Below, in pieces: positions 56,201-64,000 of a DNA stretch of 64,000 bases. The stretch is taken from contig NC_134152.1 in the NCBI RefSeq assembly GCF_033958435.1, forward strand, positions 22,976,001-23,040,000, read 5' to 3'. Position numbers and translations under genes: made by a program. Each line of letters begins with the position of its first letter. Positions within the stretch are counted from its first letter, which is position 1. Source of the DNA: Carettochelys insculpta. Its lineage: Eukaryota > Chordata > Testudines > Carettochelyidae. The notes below the pieces were generated by a model that made no database searches, was not told the DNA's origin, and was given only the letters and a program-made list of their open reading frames with translations.

Positions 56201-59200
56201 CTCACATTCAGATCTGCCTAGAATTTGTGTGCGTCTTTTGTATGGGATTGAATTTTACCCTGTTTTTTATTGACATATTGCAATATATTTTACATGTATT
56301 AGAACAAAAGCTTATTATGTTTTATCATTTTTGCTGACATTGATTTAGAGAGATGATGGAGAAAAGCAATCAGATTTTAAAATATAAAGTGTGTGTGTGT
56401 ATACACTCACTCACTGATGAAATCTTTCTTTTCTAAATTCTTTTTTTATCCCCAGGTGTGCGGGGTATGGCTTTGTTCTTTCATTCTCATGCCTGTAACA
56501 AGATTTGCAAATGTATGGGGCTTACACCTTTTGATCTTTCACCTAAAGAGAAGCATGTCTTGGATCATAGTAACAAACTGCTTGTAAGTGTCTTCATGCA
56601 AAGTATAAAATCTGATGCTGAGTTATCCACTATTGGTTCCTAAATTGATGCCGTAGATATGAGCATGAACCTCCGTAATGCTTTCATGAAAGAGATCATA
56701 AATCACGCAAATCATGAATAGGTTCTGAAGATCGTGGTGACAACAGATAATTATGGGAACAAAGATGCAGATAGGTTGATCTTTAATTGAACAAAACTCC
56801 AGTTGCTTTCAACAGGAGTGTCCCCCTGAAATCAATAGCAGAACTCCCATAGACTTCAGTGGGGCAGGGATGCCATCCGTGGTGGTTTTCATTTATACAT
56901 ACGTATATGCATGCACATGACATGTATACATGTCTCTTTATGTATGAACCAGTTGCTAAATATTTGTGTGTGTTCATAAGCTCACTGTATTTCAAATAGA
57001 GTGAAGGAAAGCATGAGTGATAGGATTTTCATGTTCTTTTACCAAGGAATCTGCTAAGACAATTCTTCGTGGCACAGAGGAAAAATGTGGCAGTAGCCGA
57101 GTTAGAACAATCTCTGGTAGTCGGCCTCCTCTGCTTTTCCGCCTGTCTGAGAATTCTGGAGATGAAAGCATGAGCGATGTGGCATTTGATTCCTTGCCTT
57201 CTTCTCCCTCCTCAGCAACACCACATAAAATGGACATGCTTCGTGAGTGAGCCATCTGCCTTCTCTATACATGACTTTGTGAAAGTTAGCCTTGGGCTTC
57301 TGGGTATTTTAATAAACACCGATTCTTGTCTTACTGTATGTCAAGTTTTATTTCTTCTCAAAGCTCCTCTTCTACCATTGCCAGGTCTAAACATATTTCT
57401 GCTATGTAACAGTAGAACCAAAAACATGTCTGTGTTTCAACTTCACTATCTTCAGTTCTGTGAGGTATTTTCCTGAAAACCCTGTAACAGAAGTAAGATT
57501 ATGTTATCCAGAGCCTCTTCCTGATACGCCATCATCTATTTCCAGAATAACAAATAAAAATGTATTCTTTTTAGACTGGCCTGTGTTCAACGAAGTGGAT
57601 AACTTAGTTCACAAAGACCACGACCATCTTGATAATCAAAGGGTAAGTGTTTTTCTGAAAAAGGATGAGTTTGCATTTGCTTTAGTAAATGTCGTCTATG
57701 AAGTATTGCATGTGGGCATCATGCAGTAAAAGCAATAAAATCTGTGCCATTCTTCAGTGCTGTAGAACAGTGTTTTCACAACTTTTTGAGACCACAGAAC
57801 ACCAAACAATAATATTTTATGCAGAACACCTATGAACATTTTTTTTCAAAAAATATTGTTGTCTGATCAAGAAAAAAAGCCCAGCAACATGCATAGCAAA
57901 AACAAAATTAAGCAATTTAATCATGTATAATAGCTATAAAGAAGTAACACTGTGTCTGGCTTTCATAACAGAAAATCTATACTATAAGTGTATTTTTCCA
58001 AATGCTCATGGTACACCTGTTGAGTTTTTCACAGAACACCACTGTTACGTGGAACATAGTTTAAGAAACACTGCTGTAGAAGTCCATGTAACCCGTGTGC
58101 ACCAGCCATCCCTAATAAAGGGAGAACATTTTATATTTTAATCAGAAGTGGCCATTTATTTTTTCTGTTCTAAAAGTTCATTTATGTCCAATATATTTTA
58201 ATGCAAAGTAAAGCTGCCTGTCCATTTCTTTGCACCTATGTCATCTTTCTAGGACTTATGCATGCTGCCGTGTTATGAAAGCCAAATAATGTCTGTGTGG
58301 GTTTCGTCTCTCTGAATGCCAGTTAGAAGAAGTCACTTGAAGGAACAGCGACAGGTTGAACCTCTCTAGTCCGGCACACTCTTATCTGGCAACATCCGTA
58401 ATCCGGCATGATTCTAGTTAGCCAGATGTCCACTTATTGCGGGTGTGGTCAAGTTTCCTGTGGTCTCATAAAGTTTTACAGCCACCAGTCCCAGCACTCT
58501 GTGTTCTGTGCTGTTATTTAGCTGTAATTTACCCCTGAATGTCTTCTAAGAGCCTAGAGAGCAGTGGAAGCGTTGGTAATGCTGCTAGACAATGCTTACT
58601 TCACATTGCCTGAAAAATTCTCTCATTCGGCACCTGTCAGGTCCTGAGGGTGCTAGACTAGAGAGGTTCAACCTGTATATGCTTTTTGGGGTATTTTCTT
58701 AGTCTAGGCAAGTGCTTGGCAACTGAGATTGATACTCTTGGTAAACTGGATACAAGCATCCAAGGGAGGACATACGAGAAAAAAGTCAACCTCCTTCAGG
58801 CCTCTTGGCCGTTCTCACTCAAGCCAGTGGAAGTATGAGTGTCTGCAGGATGAGATCCTTACAAGAGAATGTACTGGTACTCAGATGCTGTGCAACTTCA
58901 TTTTGGTCTCCTGTAGGACTCTGAAAATGGTGGGGACAGTGGGTACCCCAGTGAAAAGAGAAGCGACCTGGAAGATATGGATCATCGAGAGAGGGTAAAT
59001 TAGATCTTTATTTTGGATTTAATGAGGCCCCATGGCCTCATGGGGCAGTCCACTCAAATAGTTCATATTTCCTTTTCATCCTGTTGATCTGACCTGTGCC
59101 ATGAGTGAATAGACAACAGTTAGGAAGACATTCCCTGTGTTTTTAAAATAGATTGCTCATCTCCAATATGTTAATTAGCAGTTGCTTGCAAGGAATGAGT

Positions 59201-62200
59201 GGTTTGAGTATGGTCTTAGAAGTACTCCAATTGCATGTTGTTTCTTGAGGTTCTGTGCATTGTGGTTTACAGTCATGCATGGTTTCCTGTTAGAATGAAG
59301 ATCTAGGAGTATGGCTCAATTTCAAAGACCAGCGCTGGCTCACCCCTCGCTTTCCAGGTCCGCTGCATATTATGTGACCTGAGACAGGTTAATGTTTCTG
59401 TCAACTATTAAAACATACTTGTACGCGGAGCCCAATCCAAAACGCCTTCCAGGGACTGCGACAGGATACTTGAACACAATTTCTGCGGGACTAGTGGTTA
59501 CCCTTATAAATCATAAGCTTTTAAAGAAATATTTCCTGTCTTAAAAATATTTTAAACATCTTTTAAATTGTGCTTAAAATTTTGTCAGATCTTTGAGGAG
59601 ACAAAAGATGACATTTTTATCTGTCAAATGGAATAATTAATTTTCTAGAGTTAACGTTTCGGCACTGTAGTTTTATTGATTCAACAAGCTTCTTTCATAG
59701 ATTGCAACAAAGTTGTGAGGAGAAACAAAATAAGCTGTTTTCACCATAAATCACTGTTTAATTTTGCTGGTAAAAAATTGTTCCTAAGCAGTGGATAGAA
59801 CACACGAGACATAAATTAAATGATACAAATCTTTACATTAACTTAGGGCCATTCACACTGCAACCGAAGACGTGAATCTGACGAAGACAGTTTGGGAAGT
59901 TCTGCAAGGGTAAATAGAGCAGAAATCTCTGTAGACCATAGTTTACCATTCTAGCCTATTTTTTATCCATTACTTCACCCCACTACATCAGCCATTCATT
60001 TCCTTTTCTTTTAATTGTTGCACAAAGTTTTTATATTAATGATTTTGCCTTTCTCATTTCCCTCTATGACCATTAAAAACGGTCTTGTGGGTAAACTACT
60101 AATTCTGCATGAATTTCTCACATATGCAACTGTTATGTTTTTGTTTCCTTTACATAACAGGATTTGATAGCCTTTCTGTGCTATATTTGTTGCACTGTGC
60201 CCTAAACATGGTTGGATGGTCTTTTTGGGAAGCCTAGAATTGTTGAAGTATGTTGAAATAGCTGTGCAATGCATTTTCTCTGTGATTTTAAAAAATAAGT
60301 ATTGTCTTTTACGTTTTTAGAAAAGGTAAATTTTATAATTTCTTTATCAAAGGCATGCTGTAGTTATAGAAACAAAACTAAGGCTATGTACTGTGTAGGA
60401 AAAGGAAAAGATTATTGACAGCAGTCAAATTTCTTTAAAGGGTGCTAATTCCATAGCGTCCAACCAGTTCTGAAGTAGTAGCCACTATAGGAGCGAACTA
60501 GCCACGTTACTCTGAAAATATATCTGTTGTTCAAGCCAACTAGCCACACTCAACCAGCCAAATAGCCACATGTGGCTCCTGTGTTGGACACTGGAATGCT
60601 CATTAGAATTTCAGAATTTTTGCACTGTAGTTAGTTGAAATTGAAAACAACTTTAATGTACTGAAATTCTATATTAAATATCTGTTATAAGGTTTTCTTT
60701 AATGGGAATAATTTTTATTGGTTTTGTATAGTGCTAGTGATTCCCATTCATCCATGGTCATGGAAAAATGTGTTTCATTAATAAGCATTACTGCAAGTCA
60801 GTTACAGTTTCAGTTGGACCAGTTCAGCAAACACTAGCACGTCTGCCCAGCCTTCGTAGCATGTTTACTGAGACATTTTTCCTTTTCCCCTGATCCTGTT
60901 GAGCATGAGTAATATCTAAACTGCTGCTGTTTAAATCCCCAATCCAGAAAAGCACTTCAACATATGCTTAACTTGAAGCATGAATAGCCTCATTGACTGG
61001 AACAGAACTGTTCATGTGCTTGAAGTTAAGGATAGGCCCTGATCCAGCAAAGCCTAACTGTGCTGCCTTGTTTTAGCTGCTGTGGTTTGTTGAGGGCTGC
61101 AATATGCAAAGTTAGTTTTGTTTGCTGCCTTAAGTGCACTTAGAAATGGAGAGCTGCCCGGAGATTTTTAAAGAGAAAAGTGGTAGCATTTTTGTGCAAC
61201 TACCAATATGGCTTTTTAAAGCAGTCCTCCACATTAAAAGACTTGCGAGCCAACCAGTAGCTGGAACAAACCCTTCAGTTTCTGGAAGGTAACATAGTTA
61301 TGTGACATGACACCTTTTTATTTCAAGTACGAATTGTAATACGTGTGGTTTTGGGTTTTCTCAGGTCAGTGTGGAGAAGTGGAATCTCTACAACTCTTCC
61401 AGAGTCCACATCCATAGACCATCCTGTGTGGCAGTGGAAGTTCAGAGACTCAATGCGCTGGAACTTGAAAAGAAAATTGGGAAATCCATCCTTGGGAAGG
61501 TGTTGACGGTTCTTTTAATTGTGTTCTTTCTAATTTGAGAAGTATCTGTTGTTTATATGGTAACCCCTGCCCCATCGATGAGTTGGGAACTGCATAGACA
61601 AGAAAAGAGCAATTCTGAGCAGATGAGGGCAGTCTTACAAAAAGCCCTGATCCTGGAGATCATTTCCATGTCTCTTTCCTCCAGGAGAGTTTATTACTGA
61701 ACAGTAGCTCAAAATAAAAGAAAATATTTGGAGTGGAACCCATTTCGCCACATAAGTCACGGGGATTTTTGCCCTGGATTTTGATGGAGTCAGGTTTCAA
61801 CCTTGGTTAAAGACCTTTCCCACTTCCTGCAGATGGGAAAGAGGAGGACACATCTCCCTCTCTTCTGACTTCCCTTACCCAGATAGACTTTTCTTAGTTA
61901 CCATAGTGTTCCAGACCAGAGATTCTGTGTCTTGCCCCCACATATGAGACAAAAAGCCATATATCTGGTTTCCTGTAGGACACATGTTTTGTCCTAGTCA
62001 TGTATCTGTCCTGTTTTAAAGGGACCAATGGCTGTAACAGGTGCATAGGGACATGCATGTTAGAGTCCCACTAGATGAGAGTTAAAGACTCATTACTGAG
62101 GCCAGGTGGTGGAAGCTTGTGTGAAGGCTGCCTTCCTCCAGGTCTGTGTCTTTGAGTCTACTGCCTGAACTAGAACTACCATATGGTCCAGTTGCGAGAG

Positions 62201-63343
62201 GAAGACACTGTGTAAGTGGTTTATAATTGCTCCTTGCCGTCCTGTGCCTGTTTTATAGGGAAATTAGTAGCCTGTTAGTCCTCAGGATTATCAGATCAGC
62301 TCCCCTCACAAGCATTAATTTCACTCTCGTGCACAATCACTTTCTTCTTCTAACTGTACTCCCCCACCCAGTTTGCTTGTCTGCAAAGCGGTTAAACGTA
62401 TGGTTAATTTTAAGCATGAGTAGTCCCATTGAGATCAAGGATTTCCTCACATGCCTAATGTTAATCACACACATACATGCTTTGCTGCCATAGGTTCACA
62501 CTCAGTATGTCTGTTTAACTTTTCTAAATAAACTTTCACTCCTGGTGTGTTGTAGGTGCACCTGGCCATGGTTCGTTACCACGAAGCTGGACGTTTCTGT
62601 GAGAAAGATCAGGAGTGGGATCAGGAATCTGCTCTCTTTCACCTGGCACATGCTGCTGATTGTGGAGAGCTAGAAGCCATTGTTGGGTTGGGACTCATGT
62701 ATTCCCAGCTGCCACATCACATTCTTTCAGAGGTCACTTTGGAGGTACAGAAATACTGAAAATACTTAAATACAAAGTGAAGTGGGCTGGGGTTGTTCCT
62801 GTCCTGTCTAGAACAGGAGCAACAGAGCACATTATCTGGTGATAACACTCATATTGTATTCATGGACATATCCCAGGCTTTCATTTGACTGCAAGAACAA
62901 GGCTCTTGTGATTTAAGAGATATAACTAGGAACAAGATAACCAGCTTTTATTCCTGGTTTTGGCACACATTAACTTCATAGCTGTAGGTAAATCACTGAG
63001 GTATATAGGTTCAACACTGGCCTCTGATTTTGGGCCCTTCTCTTCTGGTGCCCAACTTGGACACCTTGGATCTCATTTTCAGAAAGTGCAAAAGGCCTGG
63101 AGCTCCCATTGACTTCATTTGGGTTTGTACTTACAGGTAAGGGTTGTACTTGCAGAGAAGGAAGGATGAAATTCTAGACCTATTCATTTCATATTTGTTT
63201 CTGCTTTTGCCTTCAAAGGATACGCAGGAAAATAGAATAAAAGGATTTGATTATTTACTGAGAGCTGCAGAAGCTGGAGACCGGCCTTCCATGATTCTGG
63301 TAGCAAGAGCTTATGACACAGGTGTAAATCTTGGTTCAAACAG
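38041..63343 (+). CDS. EEF2K: Eukaryotic elongation factor 2 kinase (5' ~87%)
   Basis: EEF2K is the calcium/calmodulin-activated alpha-kinase that phosphorylates eEF2 on Thr56 (human) and slows translation elongation in the cytosol. Coding exons: 38041-38286, 44361-44461, 46200-46260, 47253-47290, 51371-51542, 53372-53521, 55642-55774, 56456-56583, 57047-57242, 57575-57642, 58917-58994, 59847-59909, 61365-61499, 62556-62744, 63219-63343. All phases fit and give about 627 residues of ~725. Counting from the ATG, Lys170 (ATP), Asp274 and Asp284 (catalysis), the 296-301 glycine loop, His260/His312/Cys314/Cys318 (zinc), Thr348 and Ser366 fall at the human numbers. The DSGYPS degron and the Ser500 equivalent follow with an offset of two residues. 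C-terminal Sel1-like repeats begin in the last visible exons. The remaining ~100 residues lie beyond the window. Confidence 0.97.
40238..40679. mobile_element. MITE with TCA target duplication and GTTGACA motifs
   Basis: The left end GACTACGTCTACACTATGG and the right end TAGTGTAGACATCACC are inverted repeats, flanked by TCA on both sides (40235-40237, 40680-40682). The interior has many CTGTTGACAGA and GTCGACAG motifs in both orientations. 442 bases; PIF/Harbinger-like by the 3-base duplication. Confidence 0.8.
41112..41196. mobile_element. 85-base hAT-type MITE
   Basis: TAGAGCCCTG and CAGGGCTCTA are perfect 10-base inverted ends. The flanks GTAATTAG (41104-41111) and ATAATTAG (41197-41204) agree at 7 of 8 positions, an 8-base target duplication. 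The centre contains a second palindrome, GGATACAAATTTTGTATCC. Confidence 0.85.
42017..42067 (+). CDS. EEF2K: Candidate in-frame EEF2K cassette exon
   Basis: 51 bases bounded by acceptor CATCTATTCTTTAG and donor GTAGGT, open in phase 0, the phase of both neighbouring junctions (38286 and 44361). It would add [17 protein letters not shown] between the Ser78-equivalent and the calmodulin-binding segment. Human canonical EEF2K lacks it, and residue numbering matches human without it, so it is either an alternative exon or a chance pair of splice sites. Confidence 0.45.
44361..44461 (+). CDS. EEF2K: EEF2K exon, calmodulin-binding segment
   Basis: 101 bases, phase 0 to 2. Acceptor TTCTATAG, donor GTCTGT. 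Encodes [20 protein letters not shown] and the following [13 protein letters not shown]. The Trp, Ile and Ala pattern with basic residues is the calmodulin-targeting motif of eEF2K (residues 83-102 here). Confidence 0.96.
44462..46199 (+). other. EEF2K intron
   Basis: No coding exon. The end of a repeat related to the GTCTACAC MITEs may lie near 45850-46083. The rest shows no recognised feature. Confidence 0.55.
46200..46260 (+). CDS. EEF2K: EEF2K exon, start of alpha-kinase domain
   Basis: 61 bases; the first G completes the split Arg codon, then [20 protein letters not shown]. Acceptor GATTTTGCAG, donor GTAAGA. Confidence 0.96.
47253..47290 (+). CDS. EEF2K: EEF2K microexon (38 bases)
   Basis: Acceptor ATTTTCCAG, donor GTAAGT. 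Encodes [12 protein letters not shown] plus two bases of a Thr codon completed in the next exon. [11 protein letters not shown] is the N-lobe strand motif that precedes the ATP lysine in this kinase. Confidence 0.96.
49399..49728. mobile_element. TA-flanked inverted-repeat element, copy 2
   Basis: Same ends as 5526-5849 (ACAGGTTGAACCACTCTTAT at left, AGAGAGGTTCAATCTGT at right), flanked by TA. Internal text such as ATCATGCTGGATTATGGATG corresponds to copy 1 in the same orientation. Confidence 0.8.
49816..50453. mobile_element. MITE with TTTTGAAAG motifs, interrupted
   Basis: The left end GGCTGGTTCTACACGAGC and the right end GTAGTGTAGACATAGCTCC are inverted repeats of the GTCTACAC family. The interior is dominated by TTTCGAAAG and TTTGGAAA motifs. 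The nested element 49990-50195 splits it. Confidence 0.7.
49990..50195. mobile_element. Nested full-length palindromic MITE
   Basis: The most complete copy of the AAGAAGTCCTGTGGCACC family here: ATCAGAGAGGTGTAGCCGTG at left, arms GAGCATAAGCTTTCGTGGGC and GCCCACAAAAGCTTAAGCTC, centre CACTTCATCAGACGAAGCGG, right arm AGGTGCAACAAGACTTCTTG. Confidence 0.85.
51371..51542 (+). CDS. EEF2K: EEF2K exon with ATP-binding lysine
   Basis: 172 bases, phase 2 to 0. Acceptor TTGCCTTTCAG, donor GTATCA. Encodes [20 protein letters not shown] followed by KRYIE; the Lys in NYVAKRY counts as residue 170, the human ATP-binding lysine. It continues through [20 protein letters not shown] and ends KPPKQ. Confidence 0.97.
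51543..53371 (+). other. EEF2K intron with C-rich tract
   Basis: 52360-52650 is extremely C-rich on the + strand and gives long Pro/Ser ORFs that are compositional. No exon recognised. Confidence 0.65.
53372..53521 (+). CDS. EEF2K: EEF2K exon, kinase core
   Basis: 150 bases, phase 0. Acceptor CCTTTCCCAG, donor GTGAGA. Encodes [20 protein letters not shown], then [20 protein letters not shown] and [10 protein letters not shown]. It aligns with the hinge and activation-proximal region of the alpha-kinase domain. Confidence 0.97.
53522..55641 (+). other. EEF2K intron
   Basis: Contains a small TA-flanked element at 54939-55091; otherwise no recognised feature. Confidence 0.6.
54939..55091. mobile_element. 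Small TA-flanked Tigger-like element
   Basis: TACAGTAAAAGCCCAGTTAC at left is mirrored by the TTTGTACTGTA end at right. TA occurs at both borders and the ends read CAGTA/TACTG. About 150 bases. Confidence 0.6.
55642..55774 (+). CDS. EEF2K: EEF2K exon, catalytic aspartates
   Basis: 133 bases, phase 0 to 1. Acceptor ATTCTCTCCAG, donor GTAAAA. Contains [20 protein letters not shown] (His260 zinc ligand, Asp274 catalytic), [10 protein letters not shown] (Asp284 metal binding) and [10 protein letters not shown] (glycine-rich loop). Confidence 0.97.
56456..56583 (+). CDS. EEF2K: EEF2K exon, zinc-binding motif
   Basis: 128 bases, phase 1 to 0. Acceptor ATCCCCAG, donor GTAAGT. Encodes [20 protein letters not shown] and [12 protein letters not shown]. 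His312, Cys314 and Cys318 complete the structural zinc site of the alpha-kinase fold with His260. Confidence 0.97.
57047..57242 (+). CDS. EEF2K: EEF2K exon, regulatory loop
   Basis: 196 bases, phase 0 to 1. Acceptor TTTTACCAAG, donor GTGAGT. Begins [15 protein letters not shown] with Thr348 (activating autophosphorylation site), then [13 protein letters not shown] with Ser366 (S6K/RSK site) and SPSSATPH with Ser396/Ser398. Residue 360 is Ser where mammals have Pro. It is two residues shorter than human after ATPH. Confidence 0.96.
57575..57642 (+). CDS. EEF2K: EEF2K exon (68 bases)
   Basis: Two bases finish a His codon, then [20 protein letters not shown] and QR. Acceptor TTCTTTTTAG, donor GTAAGT. 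DHDHLDN is a strongly conserved eEF2K stretch. Confidence 0.95.
57768..58073. mobile_element. hAT-type element with perfect 8-base duplication
   Basis: The left end CAGTGTTTTCACAACTTTTT and right end GTTTAAGAAACACTG are inverted. CTGTAGAA flanks both sides exactly (57760-57767 and 58074-58081). 306 bases, non-coding, 125 bases downstream of an EEF2K exon. Confidence 0.9.
58351..58677. mobile_element. TA-type inverted-repeat element, copy 3
   Basis: The ends are ACAGGTTGAACCTCTCTAGT and ACTAGAGAGGTTCAACCTGT, nearly perfect inverted repeats. The interior is in the opposite orientation to copies 1 and 2. Left flank lacks a clear TA. Confidence 0.8.
58917..58994 (+). CDS. EEF2K: EEF2K exon, beta-TrCP degron
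   Basis: 78 bases, phase 0. Acceptor TCTCCTGTAG, donor GTAAAT. Encodes [20 protein letters not shown] and MDHRER. DSGYPS matches the DSGxxS phosphodegron recognised by SCF-beta-TrCP (human Ser441/Ser445). Confidence 0.96.
59847..59909 (+). CDS. EEF2K: EEF2K exon (63 bases)
   Basis: 21 codons, phase 0. Acceptor ATTAACTTAG, donor GTAAAT. Encodes [20 protein letters not shown] and R, matching the human linker around [11 protein letters not shown]. Confidence 0.95.
59910..61364 (+). other. EEF2K intron
   Basis: AT-rich. A repeat fragment with GCCACATGTGGCTCCTGTGT near 60450-60600 resembles a hAT-type element. No exon recognised. Confidence 0.55.
61365..61499 (+). CDS. EEF2K: EEF2K exon, PKA-site region
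   Basis: 135 bases, phase 0. Acceptor GTTTTCTCAG, weak donor GTGTTG. Encodes [40 protein letters not shown] and SILGK. The Ser in HRPSCVA is the human Ser500 equivalent. The segment begins the C-terminal helical region. Confidence 0.96.
62556..62744 (+). CDS. EEF2K: EEF2K exon, first Sel1-like repeat
   Basis: 189 bases, phase 0. Acceptor GTGTTGTAG, donor GTACAG. Encodes [40 protein letters not shown] and [16 protein letters not shown]. The AVxxLxxAAxxGxxEA pattern is typical of Sel1-like/TPR helices that recruit eEF2. Confidence 0.96.
63219..63343 (+). CDS. EEF2K: EEF2K last visible exon
   Basis: 125 bases, phase 0 to 2. Acceptor GCCTTCAAAG, donor GTACTG. Encodes [40 protein letters not shown] and N plus two bases. 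It is the next Sel1-like repeat. The gene continues beyond the window. Confidence 0.96.
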
Positions 63344-64000
63344 GTACTGTTGTGTGAACGTGTCTGTGCATGTGTGAATGAATAACTTATTGTAGGTTAG
63401 ACTGTTTGATTGTCCATGCAGGTTATTTTAAAATGGCAGGATTCTCACTTACATGAGTGCTAACCATTATTGTTGTTGTTATTATTATTATTGTTATTAT
63501 TATTATTATTATTATGGAATTTTATGGCAATACTTGAGATTCACACTGCTGTAAGTGGAACCCATGCACCTCCTGCATGTGATTCACTGTTCGCTTGTAG
63601 TAGCACTTAGAGCAGTTAGAGAGAGAATAAGTCTCCTTTACAGCCTTGACTGAGAGGCAGCTAGCTTTTAACTCAAGTGGTAGAGGCTCATGCTCTAAGC
63701 TCCAAAGGTCCCAGGCTTGGTTCTGTCTGTCGATGTTACATAAGCAAGAGCAGAATTTGGCCTATTATATCATCATAGAAGGGAAGGAGTGATACAGATG
63801 GAGAGAAAAATCCTACTCTTGGATACTTCCACACGTGTCCCATTGATGTGAAAGACAACTGTACATGCATGTTTGAATACGGCCCTGATGCTGAAGTCAC
63901 TCTGGTGTATGGGTGAATAAGGCTAAGAGATTGTTGCCCCCAGACCTCAGTGTAGCTGCAGTAATCCTGGGATGCAGATCTTCACTCTCCAGAGACAGTG
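63344..64000 (+). other. EEF2K intron (partial)
   Basis: Contains an (ATT)n microsatellite and, near 63660-63735, weak tRNA-like text (AAGTGGTAGAGGCTCATGC then GGTTCTGTC) that could be an old tRNA-derived SINE. Confidence 0.5.
63468..63515. repeat. (ATT)n/(GTT)n microsatellite
   Basis: About 16 ATT or GTT triplets in a row. Confidence 0.95.

Noticed and set aside
57202..57225. Loss of the AMPK site Ser398 in EEF2K
   Set aside because: At first the missing Ser-Gln looked like this site, but counting residues from the ATG puts Ser398 in SPSSATPH, which is present; the deletion is at 404-405.
63660..63735. Second tRNA gene
   Set aside because: Only loose A- and B-box-like text; no cloverleaf can be formed, so at most a decayed SINE.
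1..64000. CRISPR arrays, operons, phage or bacterial mobile systems
   Set aside because: Intron-exon genes, CpG promoters and CR1/hAT repeats show vertebrate nuclear DNA; no regularly spaced direct repeats were seen.

Overview
The window is vertebrate nuclear DNA, most likely from a turtle. Genes are multi-exon with GT-AG introns. Introns and spacers are AT-rich and packed with CR1 LINE tails and with short inverted-repeat DNA transposons of types I associate with turtle genomes. No prokaryotic operon, CRISPR array or phage is present. The clade call is inference from repeat types; sauropsid is safer than turtle.

Region 1-15.2 kb holds the 3' half of an SDR42E2-like short-chain dehydrogenase/reductase gene on the + strand: six phase-compatible exons, stop at 15158, AATAAA 20 bases later. 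Its 5' exons lie before the window.

Region 15.2-27.1 kb is intergenic. It carries one intact tRNA-Leu(UAG) gene on the - strand (18439-18520), an adjacent orphan CpG-rich block (18.6-19.4 kb), a decayed non-LTR reverse transcriptase, and nested mobile elements that run up to the EEF2K CpG-rich promoter.

Region 27.1-64 kb is EEF2K (eukaryotic elongation factor 2 kinase) on the + strand: a probable non-coding exon 1, a 10.4-kb first intron, the ATG exon (38041), and fourteen further recognised coding exons to 63343. That covers about 627 of roughly 725 residues; the last ~100 lie beyond the window. Catalytic, zinc-binding, calmodulin-binding and most regulatory residues are present, and up to residue 403 they fall at the human positions by direct counting.

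The order SDR42E2 - tRNA-Leu - EEF2K appears to match the human 16p12 arrangement (from memory). The most interesting observations are a 51-base phase-0 candidate cassette exon in EEF2K just before the calmodulin-binding segment, a conserved-looking tRNA-Leu position upstream of EEF2K, an overlapping upstream ORF at the EEF2K start, replacement of the proline after Ser359, and transposon nesting that gives relative ages. I found no convincing undescribed multi-gene system.
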